Source: Succinivibrio dextrinosolvens | Lineage (GTDB): Bacteria > Pseudomonadota > Gammaproteobacteria > Enterobacterales > Succinivibrionaceae | Assembly: GCF_011065405.1 (NCBI RefSeq) | Contig: NZ_CP047056.1 | Span: forward strand, 3,122,747 to 3,186,746 | DNA length: 64,000 nucleotides | Direction of reading: 5' to 3' | In this document: in pieces, positions 39,141 through 46,572 of the stretch | How the letters are laid out: each line of letters begins with the position of its first letter | How positions within the stretch are numbered: position 1 is the first letter of the stretch | Notes under the pieces: model-generated | Seen by the model: only the letters and a program-made list of their open reading frames with translations | The model's database searches: none | What the model was told of the DNA's origin: nothing | Translations under genes and position numbers: made by a program

Positions 39141-40241
39141 ATGATAAAAAACATATTTGCAGCAATTTCTATTCTGACGTTGATAACTACAGCATCAGCA
39201 GATGATGAGCTTGATTCTTTAAAGAAGAAGTGTGACGATGGTGAATTTTCAACCTGTTACAAGCTTGCTGATGTATATGCAAATGGAGACGAGGCTGTTC
39301 AGGATTTTGCTCTAGCTGACAAGTATTATGACAAGGCCTGTTCCTTTGGTCATGTTGTAGAGGCCTGTGATGCTCTGGTCTTCAACAAAGGAGCTATTTC
39401 AAGAATAAAATCCTACAGAGTTCCTAAGGATGTTCAGCGTGCTGCTAAAATCTATAATTATGCTGTAAAGTCCACCAATTACGATACTCTCTACGAGCTA
39501 TTCAAGCAGTACTGTGAGGAGGATAAGGATCTTCGTGCCTGTGCATATTATGGAGAGATGAAGGTTTCTGGTATAGGAACAAGAATAACCGTCAACAGAG
39601 GTATAAAGCTTATTAAGGAATCCTGTGCTGAAGGTGATGTGTATGCGTGTTCTAACCTTGGCTACCGATACTTCGCCGCAGATGAGATTGATACCGATGA
39701 GTTCAAGGCCTTTAAGCTTTTGAACTATGCATGCTCAAACGGTGAATTTGGTTCCTGCCGTTATGTGGCGGCATTCTACGAGAACAGCATAGGTGTAAAG
39801 TACAATAAAGATAAGATTAAATACCTCTATAGTAAAGCCTGTGATAATGCTGACGCTATAAGTTGTCATAAGCTTGGCTCTCTGTATTCTCAGGAAAAAG
39901 ATCAGACTGAAAAAGCGATTGAAGCCTTTGATACAGGCTGTGAATTCGGAAGTGTCAGAAGCTGTACTTCTTTAGGTCTTATCTATTATGACGGTAAAAA
40001 GATGCAGCCTGATGAGAAAAAAGCATTTAATCTGTTCAAGAGCGCCTGTGATGGCAATGATGCCACTGGTTGCTACTATCTGGCAGAATGCTATGCAAAG
40101 GGCAAAGGTGTGAAGAAGAGTCGCAACGTAGCTTCAACAATCTTCTCCAAGGCATGTGATGTTGGTTCATCAGACGCCTGTGAGTATCTTGAAAAGCATC
40201 CTGGTACCGGCACTGTGAAAACTTCTTCAGAGAGTAAATAA
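39141..40241 (+). CDS. Secreted cysteine-rich Sel1-repeat protein (Hcp-like), copy 1
   Basis: 366 residues with a signal peptide (MIKNIFAAISILTLITTASA). It then has about nine Sel1-like repeats, each with a Cys pair 8 or 9 residues apart (for example KCDDGEFSTC, SCAEGDVYAC, ACDVGSSDAC). This spacing is the disulfide-stapled repeat of Helicobacter cysteine-rich proteins (HcpA-HcpE), which are secreted and bind peptidoglycan-like or host ligands. The first repeats are degenerate. It is the first of three adjacent paralogues and has its own terminator. A role at the cell envelope or in host contact is inferred only. Confidence 0.85.
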   Translation: MIKNIFAAISILTLITTASADDELDSLKKKCDDGEFSTCYKLADVYANGDEAVQDFALADKYYDKACSFGHVVEACDALVFNKGAISRIKSYRVPKDVQRAAKIYNYAVKSTNYDTLYELFKQYCEEDKDLRACAYYGEMKVSGIGTRITVNRGIKLIKESCAEGDVYACSNLGYRYFAADEIDTDEFKAFKLLNYACSNGEFGSCRYVAAFYENSIGVKYNKDKIKYLYSKACDNADAISCHKLGSLYSQEKDQTEKAIEAFDTGCEFGSVRSCTSLGLIYYDGKKMQPDEKKAFNLFKSACDGNDATGCYYLAECYAKGKGVKKSRNVASTIFSKACDVGSSDACEYLEKHPGTGTVKTSSESK

Positions 40242-40260
40242 ATTTGTTTGAGTTTGTGAG

Positions 40261-40292
40261 GGATCTGGAAAAATCGCCAGATCCTTTTTTTT
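40261..40292 (+). terminator. Terminator after Sel1 copy 1
   Basis: GGATCTGG, an 8-nt loop and CCAGATCC form a perfect 8-bp stem followed by eight T. Confidence 0.92.
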
Positions 40293-40382
40293 ATTTTTTG
40301 GAATTGTGAAGCTGTCAAATAAAACTTTTTTAAAAAATCCTTATATTTTAATGTGATAGAAGATTTTTTTTTACGTTACCTT

Positions 40383-41723
40383 ATGAAAAAGATTGATTTA
40401 TTTTTAACTTCATTTTTGATTGCTTCTTTTTCCCATGTTTATGCGGAAAATAATGATCCTTTCTCTCTGAAAAACAGCTGTGAGGGAAATGATGTTTCGG
40501 CCTGCGTAACCTTAGGTCTTAATTATTATGAGAATCTTGATACTATAACTGCTCCTCAGGCTTTAGCGGCTTTTGAAAAAGCCTGTGAGCTTAAGGATTA
40601 TCAGAGCTGTAATGCAGCTGCTCAGATGTACCTCAAAGGAGATTTTCTCGAGACAGATAATGATAAGGCGGCCTCTCTGTTTAAGAAGTCCTGTTCGCAT
40701 AATAATAAGGACGGATGTCTTGAGCTTGCCAAAATGAGACTCTCCGGGCTTTATGATGACTTTGATCTGAACCGTGCAGTAAAAATATTTCAGCAGAGCT
40801 GTGATTCTGGCAATGGTGAATCCTGTCTAAAAGTTGGAGCTTTATACAGATCAGGTGAGGCAGGGGTAAGCAGTTACTCTCAGGCTCAGAATTATTTTGG
40901 TAAGGCTTGTGATCTTAATTCCTATGACGGCTGTGCCCAGATTGGTCTTATGCATGAGGAAGGGCTTATCGGAAAAAAGAATTTTGAAAATGCCTATGAC
41001 TTTTATCTTAAAGCTTGCAGCGGTAACAGCGGCATTGGTTGTGCTCTGCTTGGAAACCTTGAAAAGAGAGGCCTTGGTGTTAATCAGAACTACAAGAAGT
41101 CTTTGATGTCATTTGAGAAGGGGTGTCGTCTTGGTAATCTTAATTCATGCTCTAATGTAGGATATTTCTACGTTAACGGTATTGGAGTTAAGGTCGACTA
41201 CAACAAAGCTAAAAATATCTTCGAAAACAGCTGCAGTAAAGATGAAGTTTTAGGCTGCTCATATCTTGGAGAAATATATCTTAATGGCAGAGGTGTTTCT
41301 ACCGATACGACAAAGGCTAAGGAACTTTTTGAAAAGAGCTGTGATTCTGGTGATTCAGTAGGCTGTAACTTCCTTGCTGATATGTATCGTAAAGGTAAAC
41401 AGGTAAAACCAGATTACAGCAGGGCTATTGATTTGTTTACCAGAAGCTGTGAAAACGGTGATTCTGATGGCTGTGCCAACCTTGGCTATATGTATGAATA
41501 TGGTCTTGGGGTCCAGACTGATCTGCAGAGGGCTTTAATGCTGTATACCGAAAGCTGCTCAGAAAACGTTGGATTCGGTTGTGCCAAACTCGGAGAGCAT
41601 TATTTAACAGGAAAAGGCTTGTATAGGGACAAAGAGAAAGCAGATGCTCTTATAAAAAAATCCTGTTCCCTGGGATCTAGTCTGGGTTGCGAGAAATACT
41701 TCAGACTAAGAGAAACACAATAA
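40383..41723 (+). CDS. Secreted cysteine-rich Sel1-repeat protein, copy 2
   Basis: I choose the ATG at 40383 (446 residues) because a clean signal peptide begins there (MKKIDLFLTSFLIASFSHVYA). An in-frame GTG 30 bp upstream would add a charged tail. About twelve repeats follow, each with a Cys-x8-Cys pair (SCEGNDVSAC, ACELKDYQSC, SCDSGDSVGC and so on) and GLGV/GRGVS-type turns. It is the most regular of the three paralogues. Sel1 repeats are protein-binding solenoids; the paired cysteines indicate oxidative folding outside the cytoplasm. The next gene follows after 23 bp and is probably co-transcribed. Confidence 0.86.
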   Translation: MKKIDLFLTSFLIASFSHVYAENNDPFSLKNSCEGNDVSACVTLGLNYYENLDTITAPQALAAFEKACELKDYQSCNAAAQMYLKGDFLETDNDKAASLFKKSCSHNNKDGCLELAKMRLSGLYDDFDLNRAVKIFQQSCDSGNGESCLKVGALYRSGEAGVSSYSQAQNYFGKACDLNSYDGCAQIGLMHEEGLIGKKNFENAYDFYLKACSGNSGIGCALLGNLEKRGLGVNQNYKKSLMSFEKGCRLGNLNSCSNVGYFYVNGIGVKVDYNKAKNIFENSCSKDEVLGCSYLGEIYLNGRGVSTDTTKAKELFEKSCDSGDSVGCNFLADMYRKGKQVKPDYSRAIDLFTRSCENGDSDGCANLGYMYEYGLGVQTDLQRALMLYTESCSENVGFGCAKLGEHYLTGKGLYRDKEKADALIKKSCSLGSSLGCEKYFRLRETQ

Positions 41724-41746
41724 AAAAATATCTGAGGTTTGTGATT

Positions 41747-43225
41747 ATGAAGATAGGGCTTGTAGCCACCTGCAGTCTTTTTATCACTTCATTTTTCCTG
41801 AGCGGATGTTTTGATTCTCATACAGAGGTTTTGGAAAAGAAATGCTTAGAAGGTGATTCTGCATCCTGTTCTCAGGCTGCTCATAACTATTTTATGGGTA
41901 TGGATGAGAACGGTGACAAGGTTACCGTATCCACAGATAAAAGCAATTCACTTTATCTAAAAGCCTGTGAGCTCAAAGATGCAAAAGTATGCGATCAGAT
42001 CGGCAGGAACTTTCTTCATTTTGAAGCGGGGCTGAATCCGGATCTGGTTTCTGCTATGGAATTTTTTGATAAGGCCTGTGCTCTTGATTATGCTCCTTCC
42101 TGTACTCACATCGCCGGTCTGTATGCTCAGGGAAAAGAACTTAGACGCAATCTAAAAAAAGCCAAGAAATATTTTGATAAGGGCTGTACTCTTTCAGATG
42201 GTCTTGGCTGCTTCTATGCGGGATTGATGCACGAGAAAGGAGAGGGTGTAAAAAAGAACTATTCAACCGCTTTTGATTACTATTCAAAGGGATGCGCTCT
42301 TGATGATGCTCAGTCATGTACCAATATTGGTGCTATGTATTATTCGGGACTTTTAAGCCCTAAAGATTACGTGAAGGCCAATGAGTTTTTCTCTATAGGC
42401 TGCCATCTGAATCTTGGATATGCCTGTGCAAATTTAGCAAACCTTTATATAAATGGCTATGGTGTAAATGTTGATTACAAGCAGGCTTTGTCTCTGTATA
42501 ACAAGGGCTGTTCTCTTAACGATTCCCGTTCCTGCTCAAATCTTGGAATAATGTACGAAAAGGGCATGGGGGCTGAACTTGATTATGCACTTGCCTATAA
42601 GTTTCTGGATAAAGCTTGTAAGAGCAATGATGGCAACGGCTGTCTGGAGCTTGGAATTCTGCAGTCTAAAGGCTTGGGGCCGGATGATGGTGCACCGAAC
42701 AGTTCCTTATTAAGTTTTGAGAAGGGCTGTAATCTCGGTAATACCAATGCCTGTACAAATCTTGGCCTCTATTATGCGGATGATAAATCCAATGAAGGTG
42801 TAGATAAGGCTCGTCGTTATTTTGAGAAAAGCTGTAATGGAAAGAATATCAAAGGCTGTACCAATCTTGGAGTGATTTATCAGAACTCTCATGAAATAAC
42901 CAATTTAAAGAAGGCCTTTAATCTTTACAAATATTCATGTTCTTTAGGTGATGCAACCGCCTGCTCGAATCTGGCCATCATGTACGCCTATGGACAGTAC
43001 GTTAAACAGAATTTCTCCCGTTCACAGGAACTCTTTAATCAGGCCTGCAATTATGGTCATAATGAAAGCTGTAATTTCTCAGGGCTACTTTTGAAGGATG
43101 GTATATCTGGAAAGCCTGACCAGAAGAAAGCATCTGATTTTTTCGAAAAAGCCTGCAGACTAGGCAGTCAGGATGGATGTAGAAATCTTCAGGGTATCAG
43201 TTCGAGGTTTGTAAATAACAAGTAG
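41747..43225 (+). CDS. Cysteine-rich Sel1-repeat lipoprotein, copy 3
   Basis: The start is set at ATG 41747 (492 residues), which has TGAGG upstream and begins a lipoprotein signal (MKIGLVATCSLFITSFFLSGC, lipobox L-S-G-Cys21). The open frame extends 60 bp upstream into the previous gene. About thirteen Sel1-like repeats each carry a Cys pair. As a lipoprotein it would be membrane anchored, unlike its two secreted neighbours. That suggests a division of labour within the cluster. Confidence 0.86.
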   Translation: MKIGLVATCSLFITSFFLSGCFDSHTEVLEKKCLEGDSASCSQAAHNYFMGMDENGDKVTVSTDKSNSLYLKACELKDAKVCDQIGRNFLHFEAGLNPDLVSAMEFFDKACALDYAPSCTHIAGLYAQGKELRRNLKKAKKYFDKGCTLSDGLGCFYAGLMHEKGEGVKKNYSTAFDYYSKGCALDDAQSCTNIGAMYYSGLLSPKDYVKANEFFSIGCHLNLGYACANLANLYINGYGVNVDYKQALSLYNKGCSLNDSRSCSNLGIMYEKGMGAELDYALAYKFLDKACKSNDGNGCLELGILQSKGLGPDDGAPNSSLLSFEKGCNLGNTNACTNLGLYYADDKSNEGVDKARRYFEKSCNGKNIKGCTNLGVIYQNSHEITNLKKAFNLYKYSCSLGDATACSNLAIMYAYGQYVKQNFSRSQELFNQACNYGHNESCNFSGLLLKDGISGKPDQKKASDFFEKACRLGSQDGCRNLQGISSRFVNNK

Positions 43226-43245
43226 TACCTAGCAGGATTTTTAAA

Positions 43246-43524
43246 ATGTTTTTCAAAAAGAAAACTGCCGTATATCAGTCCTCTGATGAAGATGATTTTA
43301 ACCTTGCAAAAAGTCTTCTGGAAAAAGAGCAGATAAGGTATTATGAGTATGCCGCAGAAGAAATGCCTGTTGCTGGTTGTGGTGCTCGCATCCATCCTGC
43401 TAGATTAAATAAACAGATTAATCTTATGACTTTCAGACTTAGTGTTGCTTCTGAGAATATTGAGAGGGCAATCCTTGCTCTGCAAGGAAAAGTCAGGTTT
43501 GTTTTGTCTTCTTCTAGTGATTAG
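43246..43524 (+). CDS. Small protein, possibly DUF2007-like
   Basis: 92 residues without signal peptide or membrane segment. Early residues (VYQSSDEDDFNLAKSLLEKEQIRYYEY) resemble DUF2007 putative signal-transducing proteins, in which a short domain compares two ligand-binding strands. The match is weak. It starts 20 bp after the Sel1 lipoprotein and may be the last gene of that transcript. Confidence 0.55.
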   Translation: MFFKKKTAVYQSSDEDDFNLAKSLLEKEQIRYYEYAAEEMPVAGCGARIHPARLNKQINLMTFRLSVASENIERAILALQGKVRFVLSSSSD

Positions 43525-43593
43525 CTCGTTTCTTTCGACAATAAATGCATAAAATTTCGTTCTGTTCACCGTTTAAACTTATTTAGATGAACC

Positions 43594-43622
43594 AAAAAAA
43601 CAAAGCCCTCTAATGAGGGCCT
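43594..43622 (-). terminator. Terminator of the tpiA-pfkA operon
   Basis: On the reverse strand AAGGCCCTC, loop ATTA and GAGGGCTT form the stem, followed by TGTTTTTTTGG. It lies 24 bp past the pfkA stop, between convergent genes. Confidence 0.88.
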
Positions 43623-43645
43623 TGCACGATACATAATGCTACTTA

Positions 43646-44611
43646 TTATCCTAAGCTGCAAGCTAGATCGTAAGTTGTCTTCATGAATCTGTGCTTCATG
43701 CTGTTGATGCATTCAATGATATCGTAGTGAACTAGCTCACCGCGCTTTAGAGCAACACAACGGCCAGACTCACCTGACTTTAAAAGCTCACATGCATAAG
43801 CACCCATACGAGATGCTAATACACGGTCAACAGCTGATGGAGTACCACCTCTCTGTATGTGTCCCTGAACTGTAGCACGTGTCTCAAGACCGGTTAGAGC
43901 CTCAAGATCCTTTGCCATCTGATGAACATCAGTCTGAAGCTCGCAAACTACCAGAATAGCGTGACGCTTGCCTGCGTCAACAGATCTCTTGATGCTTGCG
44001 TATATTTCGTCCTTGTCCCATTTAACTTCAGGAACAAGAACAGCCTCAACACCGCATGATACAGCTGCACATACAGCTAAATCACCGCAGTGATGACCCA
44101 TAACCTCAACAACACTGATTCTCTTGTGTGATGAGCAGGTGTCACGCAGCTTATCAATTGCTTCAACGGCAGTATTTAAAGCTGTATCGAAACCGATGGT
44201 AGCATCAGTACCAGCAATATCATTATCGATAGTTCCTGGTAGACCAATGCAAGGGAAACCAAGCTCAGAGATGAACTTTGCACCCATGTATGAACCGTCA
44301 CCGCCGATAACAACCAGGGCGTCGATTCCGTTCTGCTTCATAACCTCAACAGCTTCCTCACGTACCTTAGGATCCTTGAACTGTGGGAAACGTGCTGTAC
44401 CTAAGAAGGTACCGCCACGGTTTAACAGATCAGATACTGAACGTCTGGTTAGCTGAATAAAATTACCAGCATGAAGTCCGGCGTAACCATCGATTACACC
44501 TACTACTTCCCAACCATAAGAAAGCGCAGTTCTAACGACAGCACGAATAGCTGCATTCATTCCTGGTGCATCACCACCTGAGGTTAATACACCTATTTTT
44601 TTGATAGACAT
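43646..44611 (-). CDS. pfkA: 6-phosphofructokinase
   Basis: The start is placed at ATG 44611 (321 residues, E. coli PfkA 320). The family N-terminus [20 protein letters not shown] begins there; an upstream extension in the same frame is not conserved. ATP-binding GGDGSYMGA, the catalytic TIDND-I-x-GTD block and the [15 protein letters not shown] motif are present. It makes fructose-1,6-bisphosphate in glycolysis. It lies 25 bp downstream of tpiA on the same strand, a glycolytic pair. Confidence 0.97.
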   Translation of the reverse strand: MSIKKIGVLTSGGDAPGMNAAIRAVVRTALSYGWEVVGVIDGYAGLHAGNFIQLTRRSVSDLLNRGGTFLGTARFPQFKDPKVREEAVEVMKQNGIDALVVIGGDGSYMGAKFISELGFPCIGLPGTIDNDIAGTDATIGFDTALNTAVEAIDKLRDTCSSHKRISVVEVMGHHCGDLAVCAAVSCGVEAVLVPEVKWDKDEIYASIKRSVDAGKRHAILVVCELQTDVHQMAKDLEALTGLETRATVQGHIQRGGTPSAVDRVLASRMGAYACELLKSGESGRCVALKRGELVHYDIIECINSMKHRFMKTTYDLACSLG

Positions 44612-44636
44612 ATAGTTATTTATCCGTTTGTAATAA

Positions 44637-45398
44637 TTATGCGTTTGCTGTAGCTGCTTCGATAATTGCTGTGAAATCTGCAACCTTTAGTGAAGCACCA
44701 CCAATTAGACCGCCATCAATGTCCTTCTGTGCGAATAGCTCTGGTGCAGTCTTAGCATTGCATGAACCACCGTATAGGATGCGAACGCCGTCAGCAACTT
44801 CAGCATTGAAGGTCTTTAAGAATGCTCTGATACCTGCGTGAACATTCTGAGCGATTTCTGGAGTTGCAGTCTTACCGGTACCGATAGCCCAGATTGGCTC
44901 ATAAGCGATGATTGCATTCTTGAATGCCTCAATACCGCATAGGTCGATAACTGCCTTGATTTCAGCCTGACATACATCTAGAGTTTTACCTGCATCGTAT
45001 TCAGCCTCTGACTCACCAATGCATAGAACAGGTACTAGACCGTTGTCCTGAGCTGCCTTGAACTTGGCTGCTACAACTTCATTTGACTCGTTGTGGTAGC
45101 CACGACGCTCTGAGTGACCAACGATAGCGTATTTTGAACCGAATTCCTTGATCATAACAGGAGAATTCTCACCAGTGAAAGCACCAGAAGTATGAACATC
45201 AACGTCCTCTGAACCCCACTGTAGCTTTGAACCAGTTGCTAATGACTCAACCATACCGATGAAAATAGCAGGTGCGCAGATTGCAACATCAACTTTTTCA
45301 TTTGCGTTTGCAACACCAGTGAATGCCTTGATTAAATCAGTTACGGTTGACTTGGTGCCGTTTAATTTCCAGTTACCCATTACAACAGGTTTTCTCAT
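44637..45398 (-). CDS. tpiA: Triosephosphate isomerase
   Basis: The start is at ATG 45398 (253 residues), with GAGGGAT upstream, and the protein begins [14 protein letters not shown]. Catalytic residues are visible: Lys in NWKLNG, His in VGHSERR and Glu in [11 protein letters not shown]; the phosphate loop is [13 protein letters not shown]. It interconverts dihydroxyacetone phosphate and glyceraldehyde-3-phosphate. It is transcribed before pfkA. Confidence 0.97.
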   Translation of the reverse strand: MRKPVVMGNWKLNGTKSTVTDLIKAFTGVANANEKVDVAICAPAIFIGMVESLATGSKLQWGSEDVDVHTSGAFTGENSPVMIKEFGSKYAIVGHSERRGYHNESNEVVAAKFKAAQDNGLVPVLCIGESEAEYDAGKTLDVCQAEIKAVIDLCGIEAFKNAIIAYEPIWAIGTGKTATPEIAQNVHAGIRAFLKTFNAEVADGVRILYGGSCNAKTAPELFAQKDIDGGLIGGASLKVADFTAIIEAATANA

Positions 45399-45546
45399 AA
45401 TGTTATCCCTCAATAGTTATTCAAGATACGAAAATATCGTATTTATGATTTATAAAAACTTTCGTCATTCTACTATAATTTTGTGACTTAGGATTGTTTT
45501 TTTTAATTGTGATAATTTAGAGCGCTATTTTTGGTGAGTTTAAAAT

Positions 45547-45576
45547 ACAAAATGTGCTATACAGCACATTTTTTTT
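45547..45576. terminator. Bidirectional terminator downstream of 45600-46349
   Basis: AATGTGCT, loop ATAC and AGCACATT form an 8-bp stem with T-rich sequence on both sides (TTTTTT on the forward strand, TTTTGTATTTT on the reverse). It lies 24 bp past the stop of the unknown reverse-strand gene. Confidence 0.75.
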
Positions 45577-45599
45577 AAAGCGGTCTATTGAGGATTATT

Positions 45600-46349
45600 T
45601 TAACCAAACTGAAAACCAGCTGCAAAATTCTTCATATTTTCTTTCTGTTCTTCCTCTTTTTTCTTCATATTCTTAAGTTGTTTTTTCTTTTCGTCCCTAT
45701 AGTTGAAACGGTCAGGTTTCTTTTCCTTTATATAGAAGAGCAGATTTATTCCTATTATATAAAGGACTATTACATAGCACTGAGCTGATGTGCAGGTATT
45801 GCATGCAGTCGGTGTCGAGCATTGATTCATAAGACTGAAGGTACTTATATCCACACTGCTGATAGTGTATTCCTGCATCAGTGTCCCTATATATAAGGTG
45901 AGGGCGATTTTACTTCCGAGATCTATATCTGTTAATTTATCTGGTCTGAGATTGCCGTTGTATATTATGTTGTTATAGAAAAGTACATTGATCGGATTCA
46001 GTTTTCCATCCTGTCTGATAACCGGTTCCACTTCAGGTCCGTACATACACTGGCTGATACAGTAGGTATAGTCAACTCCGTTTACCTTGTACTGGTAGGA
46101 GCTCTGCGTTGATGCTGTTTCCTGCTCATCAATTTCAACATTTTCAGAGTTCCCTTCTTTTTCCTGTTTCTGTTTTTTATCAGGAGAGGTGTTTTTTGAA
46201 ACTGCTTTTTCTACAGAAACACCACTTTCGAGCATATTTTTTAATAATACGTTCGAAAACAGTGCAACGTCACTTCGCAAATTGCGATTTGATTTTATAT
46301 TCTCAAAAATACTCGTACCAAGTACGTCTAATGCCGAATCTATAGCCAT
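45600..46349 (-). CDS. Unknown protein with one membrane segment and a cysteine cluster
   Basis: 249 residues. GAGGAAAT precedes the ATG, supporting a real gene. Residues about 1-55 are helical. Residues 56-85 are charged and of low complexity (KNTSPDKKQKQEKEG...). A middle domain contains YCISQCMYGPEVEPV, then CSTPTACNTCTSAQC immediately before one hydrophobic segment (about residues 193-208). A lysine-rich, coiled-coil-like tail follows. There is no signal peptide. I do not recognise the family. Its divergent neighbour is thrA, 223 bp away. Confidence 0.6.
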   Translation of the reverse strand: MAIDSALDVLGTSIFENIKSNRNLRSDVALFSNVLLKNMLESGVSVEKAVSKNTSPDKKQKQEKEGNSENVEIDEQETASTQSSYQYKVNGVDYTYCISQCMYGPEVEPVIRQDGKLNPINVLFYNNIIYNGNLRPDKLTDIDLGSKIALTLYIGTLMQEYTISSVDISTFSLMNQCSTPTACNTCTSAQCYVIVLYIIGINLLFYIKEKKPDRFNYRDEKKKQLKNMKKKEEEQKENMKNFAAGFQFG

Positions 46350-46497
46350 TTTCTTCGATTTCCTCTTCTGAATGACTAAAAAACAGCAAAAGTAATGCCA
46401 CTTTGTTAACTGACTGAAATTTAAGCTTATTATTTATAAATTCTATTTTTTGGAAGAAAGTCTTTGCCACATCCGGCAAGCCGAAACCAAATTATGT

Positions 46498-46526
46498 TTG
46501 ACAAAAAATATAAAAACTTAAAAAAT
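46498..46526 (+). promoter_or_regulatory. Possible thrA promoter
   Basis: A perfect TTGACA (46498-46503) lies about 70 bp before the thrA start. The -10 at 17-bp spacing is only AAAAAT-like. A small TTGCC/GGCAA hairpin precedes it. No leader peptide rich in Thr or Ile codons and no attenuator occur between this site and thrA. Confidence 0.45.
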
Positions 46527-46572
46527 ACCAAAATACGAATTATTTAAATAGATAAGATTTTTAGGAGCTTAT

